Assembly (NCBI RefSeq): GCF_003337305.1
Contig: NZ_QPJO01000001.1
Span: 955,203-1,019,202, forward strand
Reading direction: 5' to 3'
Length of the DNA: 64,000 nt
Source: Winogradskyella arenosi
GTDB taxonomy: Bacteria; Bacteroidota; Bacteroidia; Flavobacteriales; Flavobacteriaceae
The notes beneath the pieces were generated by a model. The model saw only the letters and a program-made list of their open reading frames with translations. It had not been told where the DNA came from and did not search any database. How positions within the stretch are numbered: the first letter of the stretch is position 1; every line of letters begins with the position of its first letter. The position numbers were made by a program, and so were the translations under genes. Shown here in pieces: positions 18,418 through 27,003 of this stretch.

Positions 18418-19707
18418 ATGAATTCAATTATAAAATCAGCGGTATTTATTTTAGTATGGTGTCTTGCGTATTCATGTCAGAATACAAAAAAGGAAGAAAG
18501 CAATTCAAAACCTGTGGAGCAAGTACAGGTTTTGAGTGCTAAAGAAATTTTAGGAAATCCGGAGTATGTGGCCATTTCTTATGGAGGGTATAGAACTAAT
18601 ACGCGGGAGGTGCAGCCAACGCTTGCCGAGTTAAAAGAAGATATGCAGCTTCTAAACGCTATGGGAATTAAGGTGCTCAGAACCTATAATGTGCATTTTG
18701 ATCAGGCGGCCAATTTGCTAAAAGCGATATCAGAATTAAAAGCGGAAACTCCAGATTTTGAAATGTATGTGATGCTAGGCATCTGGATTGATTGCAAAAA
18801 TGCCTTCGGAACGGGAGATGGAGAAGCAATTCATACGGAAGAGAGTGCACGTAATGCTGTTGAGGTTAATACAGCTGTAGCTTTAGCTAACCAATATCCG
18901 GATATTGTAAAAATTCTGGCGGTGGGTAACGAAGCCATGGTTACTTGGGCCACGAGCTATTATGTAACCCCTAATATTATATTAAAATGGGTGCAGCATC
19001 TTCAAAACTTAAAACAAACTGGCGATTTACCGTCGGATTTATGGATAACAAGTTCAGATGATTATTCTTCTTGGGGAGGTGGCGATGCGAGTTATCATAC
19101 AGAAGATTTAAAGCAACTTGCTCATGCAGTAGATTATATTTCTATGCATACCTATCCGTATCATAATTCACATTACAATCCTGAATTCTGGAAAGTCCCT
19201 GAGGAAGAGGAGTCGCTATCAGATCAAGAAAAAATCGATGCTGCGATGTTAAGAGCTTTACATTTTGCACAATCTCAATACGATAGTGTGGCTAATTATA
19301 TGAAAAGTATAGGAGTAGAGAAACCTATTCATATTGGAGAAACAGGTTGGGCTTCCATTTCTAATGGGCATTATGGCGAAACAGGTTCACGTGCTACAGA
19401 TGAGTATAAGCAAGGCTTATATTATAAACATCTGCGCCAATGGACCCAAAAGGCGAACATCAGTTGTTTTTATTTTGAAGCGTTTGATGAGCCGTGGAAA
19501 GACGCCAGCAATGCCTTGGGGTCAGAAAATCACTTCGGATTAATAAATCTTGAAAATGAAGCTAAATATCCGCTTTGGACTTTGGTTGATGAAGGGGCCT
19601 TTAAAGGCTTAACACGAAATGGAAAGCCAATTACCAAAACCTTTAATGGCAATGTTGAAAGCTTAATGGAAACCGTTTTAGTGCCCAACACCGATTATCC
19701 GAAATAA
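18418..19707 (+). CDS. GH17 beta-1,3-glucanase lipoprotein
   Basis: This 429-residue lipoprotein has signal peptide ending LVWCLAYSC. It is a clan GH-A barrel of GH17 type: the first strand leads to YGGYR, ending GIKVLRTYNVHFDQAANLL. The acid/base Glu172 lies in ILAVGNEAMVTW and the nucleophile Glu308 in PIHIGETGWAS. Between them is YISMHTYPYHN. GH17 enzymes act on unbranched beta-1,3-glucan, either hydrolysing it or transferring glycosyl units. Lipidation puts it in the periplasm or on the surface. It lies 10 bases after the phosphorylase gene and 12 before the next glycosidase, so all three should be co-transcribed. The catalytic pair is clear; whether it acts in exo or endo mode cannot be read from the sequence. 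Confidence 0.88.
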   Translation: MNSIIKSAVFILVWCLAYSCQNTKKEESNSKPVEQVQVLSAKEILGNPEYVAISYGGYRTNTREVQPTLAELKEDMQLLNAMGIKVLRTYNVHFDQAANLLKAISELKAETPDFEMYVMLGIWIDCKNAFGTGDGEAIHTEESARNAVEVNTAVALANQYPDIVKILAVGNEAMVTWATSYYVTPNIILKWVQHLQNLKQTGDLPSDLWITSSDDYSSWGGGDASYHTEDLKQLAHAVDYISMHTYPYHNSHYNPEFWKVPEEEESLSDQEKIDAAMLRALHFAQSQYDSVANYMKSIGVEKPIHIGETGWASISNGHYGETGSRATDEYKQGLYYKHLRQWTQKANISCFYFEAFDEPWKDASNALGSENHFGLINLENEAKYPLWTLVDEGAFKGLTRNGKPITKTFNGNVESLMETVLVPNTDYPK

Positions 19708-19719
19708 ACGTTTACAATC

Positions 19720-20775
19720 ATGAAAAAAATAGCAATACTAATGGTCTTTTTTATGGCTTTTGTGTCGTGTAAAAATGAGACCAAAAAAGAGAGTCAGCCT
19801 GTACAAGAAGCAGTAGTTGACACTTCAGTTGTTTCTGTTTCAGGACGTCGACTCATGGTCAATGATCAGGCCTATTTAATTAAAGGGATCTGTTACCACC
19901 CCGTGCCAAAAGGCAGTCCTAATAAAAGAGATTTTTCCACCTTAAGCCAAGATTTGGAGTTAATGGTTGAAGCCGGAATCAATACCATAAGAGTGTATGC
20001 GCCAATCGCAGACAAAAATGTTTTAGATCAAATTGAAAAAGCAGGGCTTAAAGTCATCATGGGCTTTGGCTACAAACAAGGTGGGCATTACGATATCTAT
20101 TCAGGTACATTCATTGACCTGGTAAATACATTCAAAAATCATAATGCCATATTAATGTGGGAATTGGGGAACGAGTATAACTATCATCCGGAGTGGTTTG
20201 ATGGCGATATTAAAAATTGGTACAAGGCTATGAATGCTGCAGCAGCCTTAATTCATCAAAATGATCCGTCACATCCAGTTACAACAGCACATGGCGATTT
20301 GCCAAATGAACTCGCGCGATCTATGAGTCCTAATATTGATGTTTGGGGGATGAATGTCTACCGTTCTATCCGTCCAGAAACCATTTTTGAACAGTGGAAA
20401 GACCTCAGTTCAAAACCAATGTATCTGTCAGAAACCGGAGCCGATAGTTATATGCAAATTGCAAATGAAGGGTATACGCAGGGCGTCAATGAAAAAGCGC
20501 AAGCCGATGCTACAGCTATCATTTTAGATAAAACCTTTAATAATCAGGAAATCTGTTCAGGGGTCACTTTATTTTCTTTTACCGATGGCTGGTGGAAAGC
20601 CGGAAACAATGCGGTGCAAGATACCGGAGGTACGGCACCAAATAGTACAGGTGTGCCTTTTGATGGCAGTCCTAATGAAGAATTTTGGGGTATTGTAGAT
20701 ATCGATAGAAACAAAAAAGAAGTTTTTACGGTGGTAAAAAATCGCTATTCAACAGTAGAACATAAGAATAATTAA
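19720..20775 (+). CDS. Clan GH-A glycosidase lipoprotein, family uncertain (GH2-barrel/GH5/GH72-like)
   Basis: This 351-residue lipoprotein has signal peptide ending FFMAFVSC. It is a compact TIM-barrel enzyme: the N-terminal LMVNDQAYLIKGICYHPVPK and GINTIRVYAPIADKNVLDQI resemble both GH2 catalytic domains and the GH72 glucanosyltransferases. The likely acid/base is Glu152 (ELGNEYNYHPEW), with an earlier Glu148; the likely nucleophile is Glu238 (MYLSETGADSY). There are no sandwich domains, so it is not a full GH2 beta-galactosidase. Sitting between GH17 and GH30 genes (12 and 11 bases away), it probably acts on beta-1,3-glucan, perhaps as a side-chain or end-trimming enzyme or a transglycosylase. 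The exact activity is unknown to me. Confidence 0.65.
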   Translation: MKKIAILMVFFMAFVSCKNETKKESQPVQEAVVDTSVVSVSGRRLMVNDQAYLIKGICYHPVPKGSPNKRDFSTLSQDLELMVEAGINTIRVYAPIADKNVLDQIEKAGLKVIMGFGYKQGGHYDIYSGTFIDLVNTFKNHNAILMWELGNEYNYHPEWFDGDIKNWYKAMNAAAALIHQNDPSHPVTTAHGDLPNELARSMSPNIDVWGMNVYRSIRPETIFEQWKDLSSKPMYLSETGADSYMQIANEGYTQGVNEKAQADATAIILDKTFNNQEICSGVTLFSFTDGWWKAGNNAVQDTGGTAPNSTGVPFDGSPNEEFWGIVDIDRNKKEVFTVVKNRYSTVEHKNN

Positions 20776-20786
20776 ATCACAGAAAT

Positions 20787-22286
20787 ATGAAACGAACAAA
20801 GATCAGCCTTGTGGCGCTCTTAATTCTAACGGTAGTGGGTTGTGCTCCTGAGAAAAAGGACAACACTTTAAATGTTGAAGTTTATGAAACTTCAGAACGT
20901 GGAAATAAATTAACAAGAATTACTGAATTTACAGACGTAGATTCTGCGGCCGCCGTTACAATACGACCAGAGCAAACGTTTCAAACCATCACAGGATTTG
21001 GAGGGTCTTTTACAGAGTCTTCAGCTTACCTATTAAACAAGTTAAGTAAAAAGAATAGAGACACCATTTTACAAGCTTATTTTGCTGAAGATGGAGCACG
21101 ATATTCTTTAACAAGAACGCATATTGCCTCTTGTGATTTTTCTTTAAATAACTATACCTATGCGCCTGTTGCTGGTGATATGGATTTAGAACATTTTAGT
21201 ATTGATGAAGATCGTGAAGATCTCATCCCTATGATTAAAGATGCTCAAGCCATTTCAAAAGATGGGTTTCATATTATTGCATCACCTTGGTCATCTCCAC
21301 CATGGATGAAAGATAACAAGGCCTATGTAGGAGGGAAATTATTACCTGAATATTACGATACGTTTGCGCTATACTTTTCTAAATATTTAGACGCTTATAA
21401 AGCTGAAGGTATTGATATTTGGGGGTTAACACCAGAAAATGAACCTCACGGAAATGGTAATAACTGGGAAAGTATGCACTTTACGCCAGAGGAAGAAACA
21501 GACTTTGTACAAAATCATTTAGGTCCTAAGTTAGAAGCTGATGGTAAAGGGCATGTTAATATTTTAGGTTACGATCAAAATAGAGGCGGTTTAAAAGAAT
21601 GGGTTGATGAGATGTTTAAAGACGAAGCTTCATCAAAATATTTTGCTGGGACAGCGATCCATTGGTATGAAAGTACCTATGAAGTTTTTCCTGAAACCTT
21701 ACAATATGCACACCAAAAAGCACCTGAGAAATATTTAATAGAAACTGAAGGTTGTATTGATTCTGAAATTCCAATGTGGCAAGATGATGCTTGGTATTGG
21801 AAAAAAGAAGCAACCGATTGGGGTTACGATTGGGCAAAGCCAGAAAACAAATATTTGCACCCAAAATATGCGCCGGTAAATCGCTATGCCAGAGACATTA
21901 TTGGTTGTCTTAACAATTGGGTAGACGGTTGGGTTGACTGGAATATGGTTTTAGACCGCCAAGGTGGACCAAATTGGTTTGAGAATTGGTGTCTAGCGCC
22001 AGTCATTGTAGATCCAGATGCAGATGAGGTTTACTTTACGCCTTTGTATTATACCATGGCTCATTTTAGTAAATACATCAGACCAGGGTCTAAAGTTATC
22101 GCTGTAGAAAATGGCGCTGACGCTATTATTGTAACGGCAGCTCAGAATCCTGATGGTTCTATTGCTGTAGTGGTTTTCAATGAAGAAAAGGAGGCGCAGA
22201 ATTTTAGCCTTACGCTAAACGACAAGCACATCAATTTAAAGATTGATGGTCAAGCCCTACAAACTATTGTCATTCCTAAAGCATAA
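20787..22286 (+). CDS. GH30 beta-glucosidase/beta-1,6-glucanase lipoprotein
   Basis: This 499-residue lipoprotein has signal peptide ending LILTVVGC. GH30 features in order are QTITGFGGSFTESSAYLL at the start of the barrel, YSLTRTHIASCDFS, ASPWSSPPWMKDN, the acid/base Glu219 in TPENEPHG, and the nucleophile Glu321 in YLIETEGCID. The small C-terminal sandwich (YYTMAHFSKYIRPGSKVI, IAVVVFNEE) is typical. Characterised GH30 enzymes of marine flavobacteria remove beta-1,6-linked glucose branches from laminarin, which would prepare the chain for GH17 and the phosphorylase. The gene is 11 bases after the GH-A glycosidase. The family is certain; debranching activity is inferred from context. Confidence 0.9.
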   Translation: MKRTKISLVALLILTVVGCAPEKKDNTLNVEVYETSERGNKLTRITEFTDVDSAAAVTIRPEQTFQTITGFGGSFTESSAYLLNKLSKKNRDTILQAYFAEDGARYSLTRTHIASCDFSLNNYTYAPVAGDMDLEHFSIDEDREDLIPMIKDAQAISKDGFHIIASPWSSPPWMKDNKAYVGGKLLPEYYDTFALYFSKYLDAYKAEGIDIWGLTPENEPHGNGNNWESMHFTPEEETDFVQNHLGPKLEADGKGHVNILGYDQNRGGLKEWVDEMFKDEASSKYFAGTAIHWYESTYEVFPETLQYAHQKAPEKYLIETEGCIDSEIPMWQDDAWYWKKEATDWGYDWAKPENKYLHPKYAPVNRYARDIIGCLNNWVDGWVDWNMVLDRQGGPNWFENWCLAPVIVDPDADEVYFTPLYYTMAHFSKYIRPGSKVIAVENGADAIIVTAAQNPDGSIAVVVFNEEKEAQNFSLTLNDKHINLKIDGQALQTIVIPKA

Positions 22287-22324
22287 GGCTTTCTGATAAA
22301 AATTAATGTGATAAAATAAAAGTT

Positions 22325-23749
22325 ATGTCCATCGCATCCCAAAAAGTTCCCTTAGGTCAAAAAATTGCTTTTGGCGCCGGAATGCTTGCTAACCAAATGT
22401 TTCCTGCCGTTATCGGTATATTTATAGTTGTTTTGGTAAAAGACCTAGGGTTTCCTGGGTGGATGTGGGGCGTGGTGTCTTTGGCACCGAGAATTTTTGA
22501 TGCCATTACAGACCCTATCATGGGGTACATTTCAGATAATACCAAATCCCGCTGGGGAAGACGCCGACAGTATGTATTTATTGGGGCCATAATTATGGGG
22601 ATTTCCTTCATTATTATGTGGCAGTTATTCAGAGATAATTCTCTAGATTATAATTTTATCTACTTTTTATTAACCTCCTTTTTGTTCTATTTGGGGTTAA
22701 CAATTTTTAGTGTGCCTTATGTGGCCATGGGTTATGAGATGAGTGATGATTTTCATGAGCGTACCAATATTATGGCGGTGGCACAGTGGATTGGTCAATG
22801 GGCTTGGGTTATAGCACCATGGTTTTGGGTAATTATGTATGATCCGGAGTGGTATCCTTCTGCAGATGTCGGCGTGAGAGAATTGGCGATTTGGGTTGGT
22901 GTTATCTTTGGGGTATGTGCTATGTTGCCCGCTATTTTTATAAAAAGTAAGTCTACAGTCAATGAAAATTATTCGCCACTAACTATGGCTACTATCGGGG
23001 GGAGCTTAAAAGAGATTGGAAATAATTTTGTGGAAGCCTTTCAATCGGTACCCTTTAAAAAACTTTGTTTTGCGACTTTCTTTGTGTTTAATGCCTTTAA
23101 TACCGTAGCGAGTTTTACCTTTTTTATCATCGTCTATTATTTGTTTAATGGAGATGCCGGCGCGGCAGGGATTTGGCCAACCTTATTTGGAAGTGTTGGA
23201 GCTTTAGTGACCACGTTTATCGTTATTCCTATTGTGGCTAAACTCTCTAAAGTGCTCGGGAAGAAAAATGCTTTTATGGTCACACAAGGAATTTCCGTTG
23301 TAGGCTATATTATGTTGTGGTTTTTATTTGTGCCTGGAAAGCCCTATTTGTTTTTATTTGCCCTACCTTTTTTCTCCTTTGGTATCGGAGGTCTTTTTAC
23401 GCTTATGATGTCTATGACCGCCGATGTCATTGATCTTGATGAGTTAAAAACAGGAAAACGTAGAGAAGGTGTTTTTGGAGCTATATATTGGTGGATGGTA
23501 AAATTTGGTTTTGGTATTGCCGGAGGATTAAGTGGCCTTATTTTAACTGTGGTTGGTTTTGATTCTGCAGTTGAAATACAAACCGAAAGTGCCCTTATAG
23601 GATTGCGTTTATTCTTTTCAGGCTTTCCTATTGCAGGGACCTTAGTGGCTATGTATATTATGCGTAACTATGATATTACAGAACAACGGGCAGGTGAAAT
23701 TAGAGCGGCTTTAGATCAGCGTAAGAAAGCTTCAACACCGAAATCTTAG
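22325..23749 (+). CDS. MFS sugar:cation symporter of GPH (MelB-like) type
   Basis: This 474-residue inner-membrane protein has about twelve hydrophobic helices. The GPH signature after helix 2 is clear: RIFDAITDPIMGYISD followed by RWGRRRQYVFIG, with Asp residues used for cation coupling. A second family segment, GIGGLFTLMMSMTADVIDLD followed by GKRREGVFG, lies in the C-terminal half. It should carry laminari-oligosaccharides or glucose from the periplasm to the cytoplasm, feeding the phosphorylase. It lies 38 bases after the GH30 gene and is the last member of the apparent operon. The substrate is inferred. Confidence 0.85.
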   Translation: MSIASQKVPLGQKIAFGAGMLANQMFPAVIGIFIVVLVKDLGFPGWMWGVVSLAPRIFDAITDPIMGYISDNTKSRWGRRRQYVFIGAIIMGISFIIMWQLFRDNSLDYNFIYFLLTSFLFYLGLTIFSVPYVAMGYEMSDDFHERTNIMAVAQWIGQWAWVIAPWFWVIMYDPEWYPSADVGVRELAIWVGVIFGVCAMLPAIFIKSKSTVNENYSPLTMATIGGSLKEIGNNFVEAFQSVPFKKLCFATFFVFNAFNTVASFTFFIIVYYLFNGDAGAAGIWPTLFGSVGALVTTFIVIPIVAKLSKVLGKKNAFMVTQGISVVGYIMLWFLFVPGKPYLFLFALPFFSFGIGGLFTLMMSMTADVIDLDELKTGKRREGVFGAIYWWMVKFGFGIAGGLSGLILTVVGFDSAVEIQTESALIGLRLFFSGFPIAGTLVAMYIMRNYDITEQRAGEIRAALDQRKKASTPKS

Positions 23750-23806
23750 ATTTATTATTATAATTAAATGCTAAACCTGTTTATAGTTTAGCAGCGGGCT
23801 TATATA

Positions 23807-23838
23807 TTGCGAAAAAAAGCGAAGAATTTTAGATTTTG
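23807..23838 (+). promoter_or_regulatory. Possible promoter of the lacI-type gene
   Basis: TTG at 23807-23809 is followed by 20 bases and TAGATTTTG at 23830-23838, one T longer than TAnnTTTG. The predicted start near 23845 would place the hairpin at 23891-23918 inside the leader of the regulator gene. Confidence 0.4.
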
Positions 23839-23890
23839 AAATAATAAAATCGGTGAATAACTAGGTTTTAAAATTTTTAAAAGTAATTTT

Positions 23891-23918
23891 AAAGAGCGTA
23901 TAACATATGCTCTTTTTT
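23891..23918 (+). terminator. Terminator or attenuator hairpin just upstream of the lacI-type gene
   Basis: AAGAGCGTAT and ATATGCTCTT pair (one G-T) around AAC, followed by TTTTTT. It can terminate the sugar operon. But it ends only about 23 bases before the ATG of the regulator, which leaves no room for a promoter after it. It may therefore also attenuate regulator transcription. Confidence 0.65.
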
Positions 23919-23940
23919 ATTTCATTAAATAACAATATCA

Positions 23941-24960
23941 ATGACAACACTTAAAGAATTAGCTGCGCTATTAAATATTTCGGTTTCTACAGTCTCAAAG
24001 GCTTTAAATGATAGTCATGAAATTAGTGAAAACACCAGGATTCGTGTTAAAGAACTCGCCACGAAACTTAATTATAAACCCAATAGAATTGCCCAGCAAT
24101 TAAAGACCAATAAATCCAAAACAATTGGGGTTATTCTACCAACGGTTACAAATCCATTTTTCGCAGAAGTTTTACACGGTATAGAAAAGACAGCTAACGC
24201 TAATGATTACGATATCATTGTATGTCTTTCTAATGAAACCTTACATAAAGAGCAACGCAGTTTAGAGTTGTTGTCTAACGGTAGTGTAGACGGCTTTATC
24301 ATTGCGGTGGCCAGAGAGAGCCAAGTAGAACAACAGACTGAGCATATAAAAGCGACGCTAAAAACGGATACCCCCGTGTTAATGTTTGATAGAGTGGTTC
24401 ATGATGTGGATTGTAACAAGGTGATTGTCGATGATTTTCAATCGGTTTATGCAGCTACAGAACATTTAATTGTCCACGATAAAAGAAAGCATATCTTATT
24501 GGTGAGTAATATTGAAGAGCTTAGTGTTGGAAAGCTCCGAATAGAAGGGTATACAAAAGCCTTAAACGACCATAAATTGGAAGCCCAAATTCTAAACTTA
24601 GATCATGCTGGTGATGGCGATGTAGAACGTAAGATTTATGATTATCTAGAGGCCCATCCTAATGTGGATGCTATTTTATCTATAGATCATATTACGGGTA
24701 TTGTGGCCATTAATATGGCGAAGAAGTTAGGGCGTGCCATTCCATCAGATTTGTCTGTTGTTGGTTTTGGCTATGAGCATACCCAAGTATTATCGAGTCC
24801 TAAAATATCAATCATTCATCAAAAAGCCTTTAAAATGGGCGAAATATCGACCAAATTATTAATTGATAATATTAAGGATAAGACTTTAAAATCGAGAACC
24901 GTGGTGGTTCCTAGTGAACTTAATCTTAGTGAATCTGTAGAGGTTCATCCTCAATTTTAA
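23941..24960 (+). CDS. LacI-family transcriptional regulator
   Basis: This 339-residue cytoplasmic repressor or activator has an N-terminal helix-turn-helix and hinge at 1-55 (TLKELAALLNISVSTVSKAL, LNYKPNRIAQQL). A periplasmic-binding-protein-like effector domain begins with KTIGVILPTVTNPFFAEVL and runs to the end (SVVGFGYEH, ISIIHQKAFKMGEIS). It follows the sugar operon on the same strand and probably senses a sugar or sugar phosphate from laminarin breakdown. With the membrane LuxR-type protein upstream, the locus has two dedicated regulators, one for outside and one for inside. I found no clear palindromic LacI operator. It ends directly at a strong bidirectional terminator. Confidence 0.9.
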   Translation: MTTLKELAALLNISVSTVSKALNDSHEISENTRIRVKELATKLNYKPNRIAQQLKTNKSKTIGVILPTVTNPFFAEVLHGIEKTANANDYDIIVCLSNETLHKEQRSLELLSNGSVDGFIIAVARESQVEQQTEHIKATLKTDTPVLMFDRVVHDVDCNKVIVDDFQSVYAATEHLIVHDKRKHILLVSNIEELSVGKLRIEGYTKALNDHKLEAQILNLDHAGDGDVERKIYDYLEAHPNVDAILSIDHITGIVAINMAKKLGRAIPSDLSVVGFGYEHTQVLSSPKISIIHQKAFKMGEISTKLLIDNIKDKTLKSRTVVVPSELNLSESVEVHPQF

Positions 24961-25000
24961 GCATAAAAAAAGCCTGATGTGAATCAGGCTTTTTTTATGC
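24961..25000. terminator. Bidirectional terminator between convergent genes
   Basis: GCATAAAAAAAGCCTGAT and ATCAGGCTTTTTTTATGC form a perfect 18-pair stem around GTGA. A-runs and T-runs on either side allow it to work for both the lacI-type gene and the convergent acidic lipoprotein gene. Confidence 0.92.
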
Positions 25001-25010
25001 TTAAGGTCAA

Positions 25011-25445
25011 TTATAGGCCTTTTGTCTTATTCATCGCATCGCTTCCTGCTTGTTTAGCATCTTCAACGGCTTTGTTACCTGCAGCTTTCACTTTGTCAGC
25101 AGCATCGCTACTCGCTTTCTTTGCGTCTTCAACAGCTGTGTTAGCCGCGTCTTTAACGTCATCAGCCATTGTTTCTGCACCTTCTTCAATACTCTCAGCA
25201 GCATCGCTTGCAGCCGCTTCAGCATCTTCTAAAGCTTCACTTGATGCTTCTCCTGCATCATCAACAGCGTCTTCAATAGATTCACTAGCCTCTTCCATTG
25301 CATCTTCTGCTTCATCCATTGCATCTTCTGCCTCGTTCATTGCATCTTCAATCTTATCTTCTGTTTTTTCTTTAGTATCTCTACAAGATGTAAATGATAA
25401 TCCTAAAACAGCAATTAGAGCTAAACTTAATACAACTTTTTTCAT
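25011..25445 (-). CDS. Acidic, Ala-rich repetitive lipoprotein of unknown function
   Basis: This 144-residue protein has a lipoprotein signal MKKVVLSLALIAVLGLSFTSC. The mature part consists almost only of Ala, Glu, Asp, Lys and Ser arranged as amphipathic helix repeats. Three exact-period seven-residue units EDAMxEA lie near residues 32-52, reflected in 21-base repeats of the DNA (25296-25358). Later repeats are looser 11-residue types (VEDAKKASSDA, VEDAKQAGSDA) reminiscent of LEA or apolipoprotein helices. It is probably an extended helical envelope protein that covers membrane or peptidoglycan surfaces, but no function is known to me. The gene ends 10 bases from a shared terminator. A long frame on the other strand (24979-25494) is a shadow of this repeat composition. 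Confidence 0.75.
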   Translation of the reverse strand: MKKVVLSLALIAVLGLSFTSCRDTKEKTEDKIEDAMNEAEDAMDEAEDAMEEASESIEDAVDDAGEASSEALEDAEAAASDAAESIEEGAETMADDVKDAANTAVEDAKKASSDAADKVKAAGNKAVEDAKQAGSDAMNKTKGL

Positions 25446-25689
25446 TTTAATAGTTTTAATGTTAATTTATGTTAAGGTACGAAAATATTTTTAATGGAGA
25501 ACTCCATAAAATTTTTAATGTATTTCGCGTACGGCTTTGATATATACGTTAGTGCTATTGCCTTTGGATCATTGCAAGTTCAATTTTTTACTGTAAATTA
25601 CAGAAGTCTATAAATCCAACTAAATTTTTGTAGTGGTCCCCACGACCTTAGCAGAAGGACCAAAATAGATATTAAGACCCTTTTTAATT

Positions 25690-27003
25690 ATGACTTTAAA
25701 ATTTAAATATTTCTCACTCATTGCTATTTTATGTTGGTCGCTTTCTTGCTTCGCTCAGAATAACAGAAACGAGAAAAAAATACTAAAAGCAGTTGACAAA
25801 CATGTAGAGAACGCTATTTCTTTATTGAAGACTTCCGTGTCTATAAATAGTGGTACTATGAATTTTGAAGGTGTAAAAGCTGTAGGCCAGTTGTTTCAAA
25901 AAGAGTTTGATGCCTTGGGATTCACGACAACATTAACCTCGGGAGAGGCTTATGGTAGAGCAGGTCATCTCATCGCTAAAACCACAGGCAAAAAAGGACC
26001 AAAGGTCTTACTTATAGGCCATTTAGATACGGTTTTTGAGTTAGAGAGTCCGTTTCAAGCGTATACCATGCAAAATGACTCCATCATGAAAGGCCCAGGT
26101 GTTGCTGATATGAAAGGCGGTGATGTTATTATCATTTTGGCTATGCAGGCCTTAAGAGATGCGGGACTATTAGACGATATGTCTATTGAGATTATCATGA
26201 CTGGTGATGAAGAAAAAAGTGGACGACCGCTGTCTTTATCAAAAAAGGACCTTATTGATGCCGCCAAACGTTCCGATATTGCTATTGGTTTTGAAAATGG
26301 GGATAATAATCCAAAAACGATTGTGGTGTCTCGTAGAGGATCTACAGATTGGAAGCTTACCGTAAAAGGTAAACCTGCGCACTCTTCGCAAGTTTTTACC
26401 GAAACCGTAGGCGTTGGGGCTATTTTTGAAACGTCTAGAATCTTAAATGCTTTTTATGAACAATTGTCCACCGAAAAAGATCTAACCTTTAATCCTGGAT
26501 TTATTCTAGGTGGAACAGATATTGAAGGTAATGCTTCTGGGACTGGGGGAGAAGCGCTAGGGAAAACCAATGTGGTAGCGCAAGAAGCCATCGTTCGTGG
26601 GGATTTAAGAGCTGTTTCCTTAAAACAATTAGAGCAAGCGAAGCGTGTGATGCAAGAAATCGTTTCAGAACATTACCGGCAAACCTCTGCTGAATTGATC
26701 TTTTCCGATGGAGGATATCCACCATTGAGTCTAACCGAAGGCAATCAAAAATTATTAGGCTATTACAATACGGTAAGTGAAGATTTAGGATTTGGAAGTG
26801 TTGAGCCTGTAAATCCTAGAAAAGCAGGCGCTGCTGATATTTCTTTTACCTCAGGATATGTAGATATGGCTATTGATGGTTTAGGCCTTACAGGCGGTGG
26901 TGGCGATCATACCATTAATGAATCTGGAAACCTAAATACTATTGCTACACAAGCTAAAATAACAGCGGTGCTCTTGTACCGATTGGTGCATTCTAAATTT
27001 TAA
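25690..27003 (+). CDS. Exported M20-family metallopeptidase (glutamate carboxypeptidase-like)
   Basis: This 437-residue protein has a cleavable signal peptide ending near CFAQ. M20 metal-ligand motifs are present: H111 and D113 in LIGHLDTVF, D140 in GPGVADMKGGD, and the catalytic Glu pair at 174-175 in TGDEEKSG. The dimerisation (lid) domain follows with KGKPAHSSQVF, and the last metal His is in GGGGDHTINESG. It should remove C-terminal residues or hydrolyse small peptides in the periplasm. The gene stands alone and its last 4 bases overlap the end of the convergent waaA gene. Substrate specificity is not readable. Confidence 0.88.
   Translation: MTLKFKYFSLIAILCWSLSCFAQNNRNEKKILKAVDKHVENAISLLKTSVSINSGTMNFEGVKAVGQLFQKEFDALGFTTTLTSGEAYGRAGHLIAKTTGKKGPKVLLIGHLDTVFELESPFQAYTMQNDSIMKGPGVADMKGGDVIIILAMQALRDAGLLDDMSIEIIMTGDEEKSGRPLSLSKKDLIDAAKRSDIAIGFENGDNNPKTIVVSRRGSTDWKLTVKGKPAHSSQVFTETVGVGAIFETSRILNAFYEQLSTEKDLTFNPGFILGGTDIEGNASGTGGEALGKTNVVAQEAIVRGDLRAVSLKQLEQAKRVMQEIVSEHYRQTSAELIFSDGGYPPLSLTEGNQKLLGYYNTVSEDLGFGSVEPVNPRKAGAADISFTSGYVDMAIDGLGLTGGGGDHTINESGNLNTIATQAKITAVLLYRLVHSKF

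Noticed and set aside
24979..25494. Plus-strand 171-codon frame rich in Ala and Ser
   Set aside because: It is the mirror of the repetitive acidic lipoprotein on the minus strand, which has a proper lipobox and terminator. The mirror composition explains the open frame, and it starts within the terminator region.
25631..25661. GGTCC/GGACC inverted repeat upstream of the M20 peptidase gene
   Set aside because: The stem is only about five pairs with a long loop and no T-run; not distinguishable from chance.
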